DNA from: Thermoplasmatales archaeon UBA509
Lineage (GTDB): Archaea > Thermoplasmatota > Thermoplasmata > Thermoplasmatales > Thermoplasmataceae
Direction of reading: 5' to 3'
DNA: 64,000 bases
NCBI GenBank assembly: GCA_002498845.1
Contig: DAJC01000051.1
Span: forward strand, 1 to 64,000
The first letter of the stretch is position 1, and each line of letters starts with the position of its first letter. This document shows positions 1 through 9,215 of the stretch, one piece after another. The notes beneath the pieces were generated by a model that saw only the letters and a list, made by a program, of their open reading frames with translations, ran no database searches and was not told the origin of the DNA. A program made the position numbers and the translations under genes.

Positions 1-213
1 TCAGCACGGAGTGCATGGGAGCCTGACACCTGTCAACATACTTAGGTGTAAAAATTTACAGTAATTTCACAGAATTGCATGAAGCAATGCTTAAGTATTG
101 GAAACAGGGTTGATAAAGTCTACTTAGTATGTGCCTTAAAAAGGAACATTAACTGAAGGTGTTGGTTGTTTTATCATAGTATTTAACATTTAAGGAATGG
201 GTATTTTATACTG

Positions 214-387
214 ATGATTTGTAATCTTTTCAAGGCAAACGATGAAAGAAACGAGGTAAATGAAATTATAGCCAGAGCCAATAGGATACCTGTCTGGTCT
301 TTACCGACAGCCTTTTTGGCAATTATTGGCCTTGGTTATTTTTTCACGTTCTACGACATTTCGGATATCGGTTTGGCGATGCCTGCC
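214..387 (+). pseudogene. 5' fragment of an MFS transporter gene
   Basis: About 58 residues read as the cytoplasmic start and first membrane helix of a Thermoplasmatales-type MFS carrier. The stretch around RIPVWSLPTAFLAIIGLGYF followed by FTFYDISDIGLAMPA is the usual N-terminus of these sugar or metabolite carriers, just before helix 1 turns into the first loop. After about position 387 the frame stays open to 636 but reads the antisense of a dehydrogenase gene, so the remaining roughly 350 residues of carrier are absent. It cannot make a working transporter. The ATG at 214 follows an AT-rich stretch (tattttatac, near 203), so the fragment may keep its promoter. Confidence 0.75.
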
Positions 388-1127
388 TTTATCCGGCCCT
401 CCTTAAGTGCCCTGATGAGATCAGGGGTGTGCACAACCTCGGCACGTGAAGTGTTGATGAATATGCATCCCTGCTTCATGGCCTCAAACTGTTTCCTGGA
501 GATCATCTTTCTTGTATCATCGGTCAGGGGCACATGCAGCGAGATTATGTCCGCCGACGAAATGAGTTCATCCAGTGGAACATATGTAACTCCAAGATCA
601 TCCTCTGATTTCTCCGGAAGCCTTCTTGCGTCGTAATATATGACGCCGGCACCCATGATCACCAGTCTCTCCGCAAGCCTCTTTCCAATTGCACCCATTC
701 CGATGATTCCGAATATCTTCCCCTTCAGGTCACGGGAAGCGGTAAGCAGGGGCCAGTTGCCGCTCCTTATCTCTGAATCAAGAAATTTGAAGTCCTTCAG
801 GAAATAGAGAGCCATTCCAATGACATGCTCGGCCACGCTTTCCTTGTTGGATGTGGGAGAATTGCACAGCATAATGTTCCTTTTCTTAACCTCGTCCAGA
901 TCAACGTTGTCGTATCCTGTGCTTGCAATCTGCAGGAATTTCAGTGAGGGAAACTTATCCAGTTCTTCCCTTCCAATGTGGGTGAATGTTGTTGCAATGA
1001 GCACGTCGCTCTTATCGCCAGCGAAATCGAGGTCAGTCCTGATCTCAATCCCTGGCAGTATGCTTGATGCAGTTTTCCTGATATCCTCTATGGGGAGGAA
1101 TGGCGGCAGAATAGCTGTCACTTTCAT
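351..1127 (-). pseudogene. D-2-hydroxyacid dehydrogenase, 3' truncated
   Basis: Member of the D-isomer-specific 2-hydroxyacid dehydrogenase family (NAD-dependent reduction of 2-oxoacids). The N-terminal catalytic half and the Rossmann domain are present, with the dinucleotide loop GIIGMGAIGKRLAE near residue 140 and the family arginine in NTSRAEVV near 226. The protein stops at 258 residues, against about 310-330 for the family. After EGRIKAGIA the chain runs into seven residues that are antisense of an MFS gene and ends. The segment with the catalytic Glu (GxDVFxxEP) and His is lost, so the product is probably inactive. ATG at 1127 is the natural start. Confidence 0.8.
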
Positions 1128-1253
1128 GCATATACGATCTGTGGAAACTACTTAATCATGTTCTTGGGCAGTCAAGATCCCCAGGAGATACAGATTCAGC
1201 AGGATGCTATTCCCGAGAGTTTCCTGCCACGCAACCGAAGTGCAGCCCCTATC

Positions 1254-1865
1254 TTATGACGATGACCTCGCATCAGTTTTTCCTGCATGCAGGAATACCG
1301 CAATGCTGAGTACTACCAGTGTTATTATGGACAGATAGGACAGGATCCCTGTTATGAAGGCAAGATTGTTCTGGCCGCTTGCTTCATAAAGGATTGCAAT
1401 ATATGCAATGGAAACTATCCCTGCTAATGCCGATATGGCAGGTTCCGCGATTCTCCGCGCCCGAGATATTGGGAAGAAAGACATTGCAAATCCAGTTACC
1501 GGCATATATACCGATGTGATCATGAATGCCAGTAAAGTCAGGAGATCATTTGGAACCACCATTAGCGTGAGCCTAAGGATTGCCAGGAATGCTGCAAAAA
1601 GGATTACACTTGCGGCAACACTGCCATACAGGAACCTAAAATTCCGGCCGGCAATGAAAGACCCTGCGAAGGAAAAGACAACCACTCCGGCAATTATGCC
1701 CTCAAACAACGGAAGTAGTTGGTTGGTATAGCCGATGAGGTAGATGAATGATGATCCATAGGCCATGACAAATATTACGGAAACTGAGAAGGTAGTTGTT
1801 ATCCATATGACTGCAGGTATGGCCAGCCATCCCCAGATCCTGCTCCTTCCTGCTTTATCTGCCAT
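1254..1865 (-). CDS. multi-pass membrane protein, unknown function
   Basis: 203-residue protein with about six hydrophobic segments and few charges; I do not recognise a family. I chose the ATG at 1865 (MADKAGRSRIWGW) because AAGGAGG lies just upstream; a longer frame opens at 1958 but its extra residues are the antisense-like reading of the neighbour's tail. The start overlaps the last 11 bases of the upstream secreted phosphoesterase gene on the same strand, so the two are very likely co-transcribed and translationally coupled. That context suggests a membrane partner for the phosphoesterase, but this is inference only. Confidence 0.6.
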   Translation of the reverse strand: MADKAGRSRIWGWLAIPAVIWITTTFSVSVIFVMAYGSSFIYLIGYTNQLLPLFEGIIAGVVVFSFAGSFIAGRNFRFLYGSVAASVILFAAFLAILRLTLMVVPNDLLTLLAFMITSVYMPVTGFAMSFFPISRARRIAEPAISALAGIVSIAYIAILYEASGQNNLAFITGILSYLSIITLVVLSIAVFLHAGKTDARSSS

Positions 1866-3327
1866 TTTTACGCCTCCTTCTGTATACATACATGGAAAAT
1901 CCTGCAAGTGCAATCTCAAGTAGTGCCAGAAGTGAGTAATAGAGAGAACTTTCGTCAAAGGGAGTGAAGCCAGAATTTACCTTGTTGTAAATGCCTGAAT
2001 CAAGGGAGGAGAGATTCAGGTGTGACGATCCGTTCCGGGAATATGGAAGATTACCAAATGGAATCTGCGGAATCATTGGAAATATCCGGGAAAAGTTGAA
2101 GCCAGAAGTGTCAGTAACGGGACTGAAATGAATTGAAGCTGGCACCGGGAACCCTGATGATGCGTTAAACAGAACTGGATTCCTTGTGATATATTCTCCG
2201 CTGTTTGTCCTACTGAAATAGAAGAAATCAATTGGTATATTGGATACAGAGACCAGCTGGTTCAGTGCCGGAAGATTCCAGTTGTAGTCTATGAATGCCA
2301 GCAATGAAGTGTGTGTCATTTCAGTAGAGGAAATGTAGTCCTCCTTAGCAAACGGAGAGATAACAATGAGCGGTATCCGGAAACCAAGCTGCACACCATC
2401 CAGCACAGGAGGCGCTACCTGATCGTAATAACCGCCGAACTCGTCATAGGTTATGAAAATGGCTGTGGAATTCCACAGAGGACTTTTCTCGATGCTGTCA
2501 ACAACATAAAGAAGCCATTCCTCTCCATTCAGGATATTGTCAGGTGGACCCTGGCTATCACCTGTGCCCTGCGAGAAGAGATAGCTCACTGATGGCAGTG
2601 TGCCATTTGCAGATTCATTGAGAAACTGATCCCAGCTCTTCAGGTGACTGGAGTATGCTTCGTGGCCGTAGAGGTATTCCCAATCTGGGAAAGCAGAACG
2701 CGTATTGTTGATATAGAATCCCCATGATACATTGTACGCAGACAGTTCTCCAAATATGGACTGGGATATTGGCACATACGGTGGTGGACCGTAGTCATTG
2801 AAAACCGGCGAGTATCCGGCAAGGTAATACAGGTGATTTGGCGAGCTTTCCGAAATTTGCGGTGCATAATAGTTATCGGCAACGCCGTACTGTTCTGCAA
2901 AATCCCATTCTGGGGCCATCTGCGCCGCACCGTAATAGGTAAGGGACTGCGGACCGCTCCCGTTCAGGAAACCATTCATTTTCCCATGATTCCAGTCGAT
3001 GTGATACTGTACATAGCCCTCATTTGGATCTTTCGTTGTGAATACCCCTGCCGGTATCTCACTCAGTTTATGGAGAAGAGTCCTGTTGCCCAGCAGATTC
3101 AACGGAGTACTCAGGTTTGCCGAAAGGCTGGAATTCCGGGAATACCGGTCATATGGGTATATTCCGAAAAGGTTGTCGAAGCTGTGATTTTCCAGGAAAA
3201 TGTTGATGACATGCTTTATGGGTGTCATGGTTCCAGATGGCTGTGATCCGGCCTGAGCAGAAACCACAGGCATAAACATCACCACAACAATGGCAATGGT
3301 GACAATTACCGCAATGTATCTCTTCAC
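1855..3327 (-). CDS. secreted phosphoesterase (PF04185, phospholipase C / acid phosphatase type)
   Basis: 490 residues. The N-terminus is a signal peptide (MKRYIAVIVTIAIVVVMFMP, cleavage near VSAQA) and the C-terminus has one membrane helix followed by RRRRKNGR, so the catalytic domain should sit outside the cell, anchored by its tail. The hallmark IKHVINIFLENHSFDNLFG near residue 38 matches the PF04185 metal/phosphate motif (normally MMENRSFD), and ITYDEFGGYYDQVAPP near 295 is the second family motif. These enzymes cleave phosphomonoesters or phospholipids. Asn-X-Ser/Thr sites are frequent, as expected for a glycosylated extracellular archaeal protein. It heads a two-gene unit with the downstream membrane protein. 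Confidence 0.85.
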   Translation of the reverse strand: MKRYIAVIVTIAIVVVMFMPVVSAQAGSQPSGTMTPIKHVINIFLENHSFDNLFGIYPYDRYSRNSSLSANLSTPLNLLGNRTLLHKLSEIPAGVFTTKDPNEGYVQYHIDWNHGKMNGFLNGSGPQSLTYYGAAQMAPEWDFAEQYGVADNYYAPQISESSPNHLYYLAGYSPVFNDYGPPPYVPISQSIFGELSAYNVSWGFYINNTRSAFPDWEYLYGHEAYSSHLKSWDQFLNESANGTLPSVSYLFSQGTGDSQGPPDNILNGEEWLLYVVDSIEKSPLWNSTAIFITYDEFGGYYDQVAPPVLDGVQLGFRIPLIVISPFAKEDYISSTEMTHTSLLAFIDYNWNLPALNQLVSVSNIPIDFFYFSRTNSGEYITRNPVLFNASSGFPVPASIHFSPVTDTSGFNFSRIFPMIPQIPFGNLPYSRNGSSHLNLSSLDSGIYNKVNSGFTPFDESSLYYSLLALLEIALAGFSMYVYRRRRKNGR

Positions 3328-3505
3328 TGTCAGTGTTAAATCCCAGGATGATTATTTATTTTTGCAGGATTGAGTTGAGTATTATGATGGAAACATATTC
3401 TGCCAATGGAATGTGCGGACGTACAGAAATCCACCAGATTGCCCTGACCCAGAATTACCAGAAGGGTTTATATTCCCTGCAGTATCCGAGGAAAGAAGCG
3501 AAGCA

Positions 3506-4495
3506 ATGATCCCGTTTGTAAATGCACTGAATAAGAAGCCTCTTATCTTTTCCGTTGTTCCACTGAGGGATACAAGGACTGGAGAGAAGGCACATGATGA
3601 GCGGATATTGAGAAATCTCGATGCAAGGATCAAGGAATTTTCTGATGCGTTGAAAGGAAAGAAGCGTCTGAACGCTGTGAGCGTCCCAGAACTTGTTGAG
3701 GAAAACCATGAAGGGCGTCCCAGATACAACAGCGTTTATACAAGGAAACTTTCCAGTGGAATTGCCAGTAGCCTAGACATAGATGCAATTGTCAACAAGG
3801 TTGTTGTGCATCTTGAAAGCTATTCCGAACTCTCAGGGTGGATCCAGGAGACATATTCCCTTGGAATCAAGAACATGGTACTGGTTGGGGGGAACACAAG
3901 GCATCACAGATACCCTGGTCCCGCTGTGTCGGAGGCCAATGTTGCAGCGAAGCACGTTGCAACAATCAGCGGTCTGGATGACCTTACCATTGGAAATATC
4001 TGCCTTCCTGAACGGAGAAACGAGGCGAGAACAATGCTCTACAAGACCATGACTGGTGCGAGGTTCTTTACCACGCAGATGCTTTTTGACAGCCAGAGAA
4101 TAATTGAGCTTCTGCGGGAATACACTATGCTCTGCAGTGAGGCTGGAGTAGAACCCGCAACAGTTCTACTGAGTTTCGCCCCATTGAGAAGCGTATCAGA
4201 TCTTAATTTTTTGGATTTCCTGGGAGTTGATCTCCCCACAGGACCCAGGGAATATATCCTTGATTCGGGTATTCCATCGGAAGCACCGGAAAGGTCTATC
4301 CTCAATGCAGTTTCAATCTATTCTGACGTGGCAGATTCACTTGAAGGTCTGGATAATTCCGTTCAAGTCGGCGTGAACATAGAACAGCTGACCAAGACAA
4401 ATCTTCCATATTCACTGAGGCTTCTGGATCGGTTCCAGGAGATAATCGACATGAAGGGAGCTGAACTAAGGGAAGTACTGGACAGAAAGCTATAA
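3506..4495 (+). CDS. methylenetetrahydrofolate reductase-like protein
   Basis: About 329 residues from the ATG at 3506; the frame is open from a GTG at 3413, but the extra 31 residues (MRTYRNPPDCPD...) look unconserved and proline-rich. KPLIFSVVPLRD at the start and the segment IGNICLPERRNE...GARFFTTQMLFD near residue 180-220 match the MTHFR TIM barrel, where the corresponding family pattern is YPExH...AGAxFxxTQxxFD. The enzyme family reduces methylene-tetrahydrofolate to methyl-tetrahydrofolate using a flavin. The Glu-His motif is altered (ERRNE), so substrate or cofactor may differ, for example a modified folate. It is transcribed alone, divergent from the phosphoesterase gene. Confidence 0.6.
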   Translation: MIPFVNALNKKPLIFSVVPLRDTRTGEKAHDERILRNLDARIKEFSDALKGKKRLNAVSVPELVEENHEGRPRYNSVYTRKLSSGIASSLDIDAIVNKVVVHLESYSELSGWIQETYSLGIKNMVLVGGNTRHHRYPGPAVSEANVAAKHVATISGLDDLTIGNICLPERRNEARTMLYKTMTGARFFTTQMLFDSQRIIELLREYTMLCSEAGVEPATVLLSFAPLRSVSDLNFLDFLGVDLPTGPREYILDSGIPSEAPERSILNAVSIYSDVADSLEGLDNSVQVGVNIEQLTKTNLPYSLRLLDRFQEIIDMKGAELREVLDRKL

Positions 4496-4525
4496 ACCAT
4501 TATCCCAGAGGTTGGTTAGCCGGGA

Positions 4526-4793
4526 TCAGACAATCCTGCTGATCCTTGACATCTTAACCTTGATGTTTTCAAGCACTGAATGGGCACCTTTTCCCAGTTT
4601 AAGTATGCTTACACTGGAGTCATTTATGTCCATGGAGAAGCCAAGTTTTTCAGTGAGTACAGAAGCCCTGTGAAGAAACTTAAGTTGGCGCGCAGAACGA
4701 GGAATAACCTTCAGGATGTGCTTTATCTCATCCTCATTGAGCAGCCGTAGTGATATATGATTATTCGCTGTTTTGGGGACTCTCCGCCCCCAT
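4526..4793 (-). pseudogene. small unknown gene with a probable 1-base frameshift near its start
   Basis: The minus strand is open up to an in-frame stop at about 4808 and ends at TGA 4526. It encodes a plausible polypeptide of about 80 residues (NNHISLRLLNEDEIKHILKV, and ending VKMSRISRIV), but this frame has no ATG, GTG or TTG start. An ATG at 4793 lies one frame off: reading MGAESP, then dropping one base of the GGGG run at 4775-4778 (plus strand), joins the coding frame as PKTANNHIS. So it is either a frameshifted gene, a sequencing indel, or a gene with a non-standard start codon. I do not recognise the family. Confidence 0.5.
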
Positions 4794-4849
4794 ATCCCTA
4801 AGTCGCTTTCTCAGATATATGGAAGATAAGCGAGAACCATCTAGCTTTT

Positions 4850-5700
4850 CCGTGAAAGGCCATTAGTATCATGTAAGGAAATGAAACTGTGGAACGTTCA
4901 TATGGAAACAGCTTGATGAAAATAGGGCTAATATCAGAAAAGGTTCTAACCATGAAGCTCCATACATCAGATCGGATTACGGGGTTTATGGGATAGAGAA
5001 ACCGCTTGTTCCTGTGTATGGGGTTTTGCTGGCGTAAATCCCGTAATTGGAAGACACCCGGAATCTGGACAGAAAGGAGACATGTTAATGGAAATGATGT
5101 GTAAGGATCGTAAAGTCTGAACAGAAACTTCTCTGGAGGAGTGGAAAGAATGCAGGCAAAGACACGTTGATTAAATGATTGGACGTTCGTCATAAGGGAT
5201 GGTGGAATGAAATTCACGAACAAGGTTCACAACGCTGTTCAATTCGCCATCTCGCTCATACGGCTGTTCGAAGGGTATTTAAGCATTTTATTACCACTCC
5301 GCTCTCTATGTTCATTGTGTCAAGTATGCTGAAGGCTTCCAGATCATAGTGCTGATGTCATCATCGGCCCTGTCTCTTTGACCTTGAATGAAACCTGTTT
5401 CCCGGTTTCAATGTTGAACCAAAACGCTTTCCGACATCGAGATTTATTAAGTTACAGGGTAGCGTAGATGATGTCCTGCGTCATCTTATTGTGTCTCGAA
5501 ATGTGTTTCGGAAATGATATTTAACAGAGAGTGCTACAGATCTGCTTCACGAAGTCCCATGGAACGCTCCACGATCTCAGGTAACTCTCATGCAGGCCTT
5601 TCCTCACGAGAAATGGAACATGACAAGGTTTCCTGAAGACCACCGACGTTCCGGAACACTTGAATCCAGCGAGATTTTTTGCAATATCCTTTCAAAATAC
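4850..5700. other. decayed DNA, possible transposase remnants
   Basis: About 850 bases without an intact gene. Plus strand 4885-5037 is open for 50 codons and reads coherently (for example HEAPYIRSDYGVYGIEKPLV) before a stop. Minus strand around 5690-5523 reads a second short, natural-looking peptide (KDIAKNLAGFKCSGTSV, then HVPFLVRKGLHES). Both lack starts and have stops on each side. This is what old insertion-sequence or gene debris looks like; I could not assign a family. A 141-codon minus-strand frame at 4798-5223 exists, but its composition looks non-coding. Confidence 0.35.
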
Positions 5701-5938
5701 CTGAGTTATACTGAATCCTGAATGGCGCAAATTGTCAAAACATGTTCTGCCATTGGCTCACTTGCAGTCCTTTTATGAAAGGATGAACCAGTGTCGACCC
5801 GAATACCGGTTCAGAGGTATTACACAATATCTTTGTTTTTTTGTCAGGCCATTTTCAAGCTCCAAGGCCCATCAAAGTTCGTGGAACTTAAAAGGCATCC
5901 TTTCAATAATCTTTAAATATTGAATTTAAATAAAAGGA

Positions 5939-6025
5939 TACTAGGGGAGCTTCTGCTGAAGCTGAGAGGACCTTGCGGTCGACCCTTGGAACCTGATCCA
6001 GGTAATGCTGGCGGAGGGATGTTGA
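5939..6025 (+). promoter_or_regulatory. TPP (THI-box) riboswitch aptamer
   Basis: The sequence carries the THI-box in order: GGGGAGC at about 5944, CTGAGAGGA at 5962, then ACCCTTGGAACCTGATCC and GGTAATGCTGGCGGAGGGA ending at about 6020. These are the conserved thiamine-pyrophosphate binding strands. A TATA-like stretch (ctttaaatatt, near 5910) lies about 25-30 bases upstream. Downstream, a hairpin with arms ATAGC/GCTAT (6062-6081) is followed by a T6 run at 6089-6094, which could be the expression platform. The leader ends at the MFS start at 6126, so the switch should control the whole thiamine operon. TPP riboswitches are established in Thermoplasma. Confidence 0.93.
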
Positions 6026-6125
6026 TGTGTATCTTATATTTGGGACTTGAAATCGCTTTATATAGCAGCTTTGCAAGCTATGGAAATGTTTTTTGTTCTT
6101 GGATGTTCTGTGAGGGGACTTTGCG

Positions 6126-7364
6126 GTGATAAACGATCTTAATTCCGTCGACCCAGCTCTGTTCCATAATTACGGCGATCTCAGGAAGGCCCTTGATGGG
6201 ATGGCTTGGACCAGAACTCATTCACTTATGCTTGTTACAATGGTCACGAGCTTCTTTGTCTGGGGTATTTTACTTGTAGTTGCCCCACTAATAACTGAGT
6301 GGCCAGTAGTTCCCCGGGATTACACAAGTTACATTCTTCTGGCATCTCCAGCTGGCCTCCTGATTGGGAACTTACTTATGGGATTCCTTGCAGATAGGTT
6401 TGGCAGGAGGAATATCTTCATGGCAACCATGCTGATTGGGGCTATTGGAATATCCGGGATCATCTTCTCCGCTAACGCTGTCCAGATCATCATATCAATT
6501 ATTCTGGCCGAAATGGGATTCGGCGGTGAAGAAACCGTGTCACTGGTATTCATGGCAGAACTCTTCCCTGCAAGGTATCGCGGAAAGGTACTGATCCTTG
6601 TGTCAAACTCTGCAAACATCGGTGTGGCAGTCCTTTCAGGGGTATTTCTCTTGACTCCTGCCAATATTTACCTCCAGAAGCTTCTTTTCGGGATAATGGC
6701 GGTTGCTGGGCTTCTCATAGCCATTTACGCCAGAGTGAGGATACCGGAGAGCATCAGATGGAAGTATGTTTCCCGGTCAGTTGCAGCCATACCAAAAATC
6801 GATTCAAGGGGGATACTGAAATTCCTTGTCCTGCTCTCGTTCGCCATAACAATCGTTCTCACTTTCGCGCTGGTGACTTTTGTCATGGGACCATACAGAT
6901 TCCCTATGTACGTTAGCTTGATAGCATTTTCATCAGGCCTGGGGACGTCAGCAACAGGTATTCTCGCAATTTTCTTAATTGATATGGTATCTAGGAAACT
7001 TCTTGCACTTTTTGCATACACAGGAGGATTCTTGTCTATGACGCTCTTCATACCCTACCTGTTCTTCTCATCCTCCCTGATACTTTTTGTTGTGCTGGTA
7101 CTTATCAATTCGTTCTTCAGTGAACTGGGCTGGGCTTCCCGGGAACTCCTGCAGCCTGAACTTTTCGACACCGGATGGCGCGGCAGAGGCATCGCTTCCG
7201 TCCGCGGGATAGCTTACGGTCTGTATATCGCCTCGCTCTTTCTGCTGGTTAACTTTTCAACCTTGAATTACATGATATTTGCAACCATGATGTGGTCAAT
7301 AGGGTTTATCGGCTCCGTTGTATGGTTCATCAAGGGAAACGAAACAGGGAGGGCAAGCCTGTGA
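6126..7364 (+). CDS. MFS transporter, probable thiamine or thiamine-precursor uptake
   Basis: 412 residues with about 12 membrane helices and the MFS loop motif [11 protein letters not shown] near residue 85. The GTG start at 6126 is preceded by GAGGGG at about 6112. It is the first gene behind the TPP riboswitch and its stop overlaps the thiD start by one base (TGATG at 7362-7366), so regulation by thiamine pyrophosphate and a role in thiamine or precursor import are strong inferences. The substrate itself cannot be read from the sequence. The carrier belongs to the same broad class as the riboswitch-controlled carriers predicted in Thermoplasma. Confidence 0.8.
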   Translation: MINDLNSVDPALFHNYGDLRKALDGMAWTRTHSLMLVTMVTSFFVWGILLVVAPLITEWPVVPRDYTSYILLASPAGLLIGNLLMGFLADRFGRRNIFMATMLIGAIGISGIIFSANAVQIIISIILAEMGFGGEETVSLVFMAELFPARYRGKVLILVSNSANIGVAVLSGVFLLTPANIYLQKLLFGIMAVAGLLIAIYARVRIPESIRWKYVSRSVAAIPKIDSRGILKFLVLLSFAITIVLTFALVTFVMGPYRFPMYVSLIAFSSGLGTSATGILAIFLIDMVSRKLLALFAYTGGFLSMTLFIPYLFFSSSLILFVVLVLINSFFSELGWASRELLQPELFDTGWRGRGIASVRGIAYGLYIASLFLLVNFSTLNYMIFATMMWSIGFIGSVVWFIKGNETGRASL

Positions 7365-8170
7365 TGAAAAGAGGACTTCCGGTAGTACTTACGGTAGCAG
7401 GCTCAGATTCCGGCGGAGGTGCCGGAGTACAGGCTGACCTGAAAACCATGACCGCACTTGGAGTATTTGGAACAACCGCTATCACCGCAGTTACCGCTCA
7501 GAATTCTGTTGAGGTATCAGGAATTTTTCCAATGAATCCAGATTTCGTGGAAAAGCAGATGGATGCTGTCCTTTCCGACATGGGGGCTGATGCTGCCAAG
7601 ACCGGCATGCTCTATTCCGGTGAGATAATAGATGCCGTATGTTCAAAATTCACCGAATACTCAGTAAAAAACGTGATAATAGACCCCGTTATGATGTCAA
7701 AGACAGGTGCGAGACTCCTGAATGAGAACGCCGTGGAGTCTCTTAAATCGAAACTTCTGGGAATTGCGTATCTCGTCACACCGAACATACCTGAAGCCGA
7801 GATGCTTTCCGGTTTGAGCATATCACGAGGAGACCATGCAAAAAAGGCTGCTGAGAAAATATTTGCGGATACGGGCTGCAGGGTCCTGATCAAGGGAGGG
7901 CATTCCACCGGGAGATACGTGAAAGATATCCTCTACGACGGTTCACGTTTCATGGAATTCGTGAAACTGAGGATAAATACAAAGAACACACACGGAACCG
8001 GAGACACTTACTCTTCCGCCATTGCCTCATTCCTTGCACTGGGCAATGATCTCGCGTCTTCCGTTACCATGGCGAGAGAATATCTCCAGGGTGCTATCAT
8101 TAACTCAGTGATCATGGGAAAGGGATTCGGTTCCCTGTATCATGGGTGGAGGAATAAAAATGGCAAATGA
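7364..8170 (+). CDS. thiD: hydroxymethylpyrimidine (phosphate) kinase
   Basis: 268 residues of the ribokinase-like ThiD family, which phosphorylates HMP and HMP-phosphate to HMP-pyrophosphate for thiamine synthesis. Seen: [19 protein letters not shown] at the N-terminus (substrate site), [16 protein letters not shown] near residue 105, and the ATP/anion-hole motif [18 protein letters not shown] near 210 with the catalytic Asp. Length is normal for a stand-alone ThiD; there is no ThiE or ThiN fusion. ATG at 7364 overlaps the carrier's stop, so translation is coupled. It is second in the TPP-riboswitch operon. Confidence 0.93.
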   Translation: MKRGLPVVLTVAGSDSGGGAGVQADLKTMTALGVFGTTAITAVTAQNSVEVSGIFPMNPDFVEKQMDAVLSDMGADAAKTGMLYSGEIIDAVCSKFTEYSVKNVIIDPVMMSKTGARLLNENAVESLKSKLLGIAYLVTPNIPEAEMLSGLSISRGDHAKKAAEKIFADTGCRVLIKGGHSTGRYVKDILYDGSRFMEFVKLRINTKNTHGTGDTYSSAIASFLALGNDLASSVTMAREYLQGAIINSVIMGKGFGSLYHGWRNKNGK

Positions 8171-9215
8171 AGCTGGAAAAATAACCAAGGCTTACTTCGA
8201 AAAATACATACTGCCGAAAACCGGAGCAAAGAGAAACGAGGTCATAGTGCCGCCAAAAAGCGGCGTGGACACGGGAGTGATAAGAATTGCTCCGGGAAGA
8301 GTAATGGCCGTGACTACGGACCCATTCTCCATACATCCGTCTCTTGGATGGCATAAAGCCGCCTGGTTTGCATTTCATATCATAGCTTCCGATCTGTGTA
8401 CATCCGGCCTTCCACCGGAGTACCTGAGCGTGGACCTGAACCTGCCTGTTTCCATTAAGGACATGGAAATAAAAAAAATGTGGGACACAGTGCATGAGGA
8501 ATGCAGGAAATACGGAGTTGCTGTCGTCACAGGACATACTGCCAGATATGAAGGAACGAACTACCCTATGGTTGGAGGTGCCACAATGATAGGAACAGGG
8601 AATGAGGATGAATACATAACTTCTGCAATGTCGAGACCCGGTGATGCCGTCATAATAACCAAAACAGTGGCAATACAGGCAGCAGCCATGCTTACTGCAA
8701 TTTTCCCTCAGTACATTGAGAAAGAACTCGGTACTGGCGATTTCAAGAAACTGGATTCCATGTTCTACAGTATGACTACAGTAGATGAGTCTATGGAGGC
8801 GGCGAAATTCGGGCTTAGAAGCAGAGGCATAACATCCATGCATGATGCCACGGAGGGGGGCGTTCTTGGTGCTCTCTACGAGATAGCGGATGCCTCAGGA
8901 AACGGGATTCTCATTGAGAAGGAGAAGCTGCCCCTGTGGCCGGAGGTCTCCAGGGTATCAGAACTGTTCGGGATCAATCCATACAGATCAATAAGTGAAG
9001 GCACTCTCCTGATGACTGTTGTACCCGATAAGGCGGATGCTTTCGTAAAAAGGCTGAAGGCGAAGGGTACAGAAAGCGTAATTGCAGGATACATGAAAGA
9101 GGAGAATTTTGGAAAAAAAATTGAGGATTCCGGTATGCTGAAAGATATTGAACCACCAGGGCATGATGACTACTGGAAAGCGATAAATTATGGAGTTTCC
9201 AGGAGACTTAAATGA
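8160..9215 (+). CDS. HypE/PurM-superfamily (AIR synthase-related) protein in the thiamine operon
   Basis: 351 residues with the PurM fold: an N-terminal AIRS half (VDTGVIRIAPG near 33, MAVTTDPFSIHPS near 48, VTGHTARYEG near 122) and an AIRS_C half (HDATEGGVLGALYEIADAS near 225, ISEGTLLMTV near 280). These motifs resemble HypE-type ATP-using proteins more than classic ThiL. The C-terminal cysteine of true HypE (PRIC) is absent; the chain ends SRRLK. Placed between thiD and thiE, with ATG at 8160 inside the thiD 3' end and ATGA overlap to thiE, it most likely serves thiamine synthesis, for example as a thiamine-phosphate kinase substitute. That function is inference. Confidence 0.75.
   Translation: MANEAGKITKAYFEKYILPKTGAKRNEVIVPPKSGVDTGVIRIAPGRVMAVTTDPFSIHPSLGWHKAAWFAFHIIASDLCTSGLPPEYLSVDLNLPVSIKDMEIKKMWDTVHEECRKYGVAVVTGHTARYEGTNYPMVGGATMIGTGNEDEYITSAMSRPGDAVIITKTVAIQAAAMLTAIFPQYIEKELGTGDFKKLDSMFYSMTTVDESMEAAKFGLRSRGITSMHDATEGGVLGALYEIADASGNGILIEKEKLPLWPEVSRVSELFGINPYRSISEGTLLMTVVPDKADAFVKRLKAKGTESVIAGYMKEENFGKKIEDSGMLKDIEPPGHDDYWKAINYGVSRRLK

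Noticed and set aside
4798-5223. 141-codon minus-strand open frame
   Set aside because: Composition (many Phe, Pro, Ser) and the protein-like reading of the opposite strand at 4885-5037 argue against a gene.
8112-8843. 243-codon minus-strand open frame
   Set aside because: Antisense of the HypE-like gene; rich in Cys, His and Ser, with no motif and no promoter.
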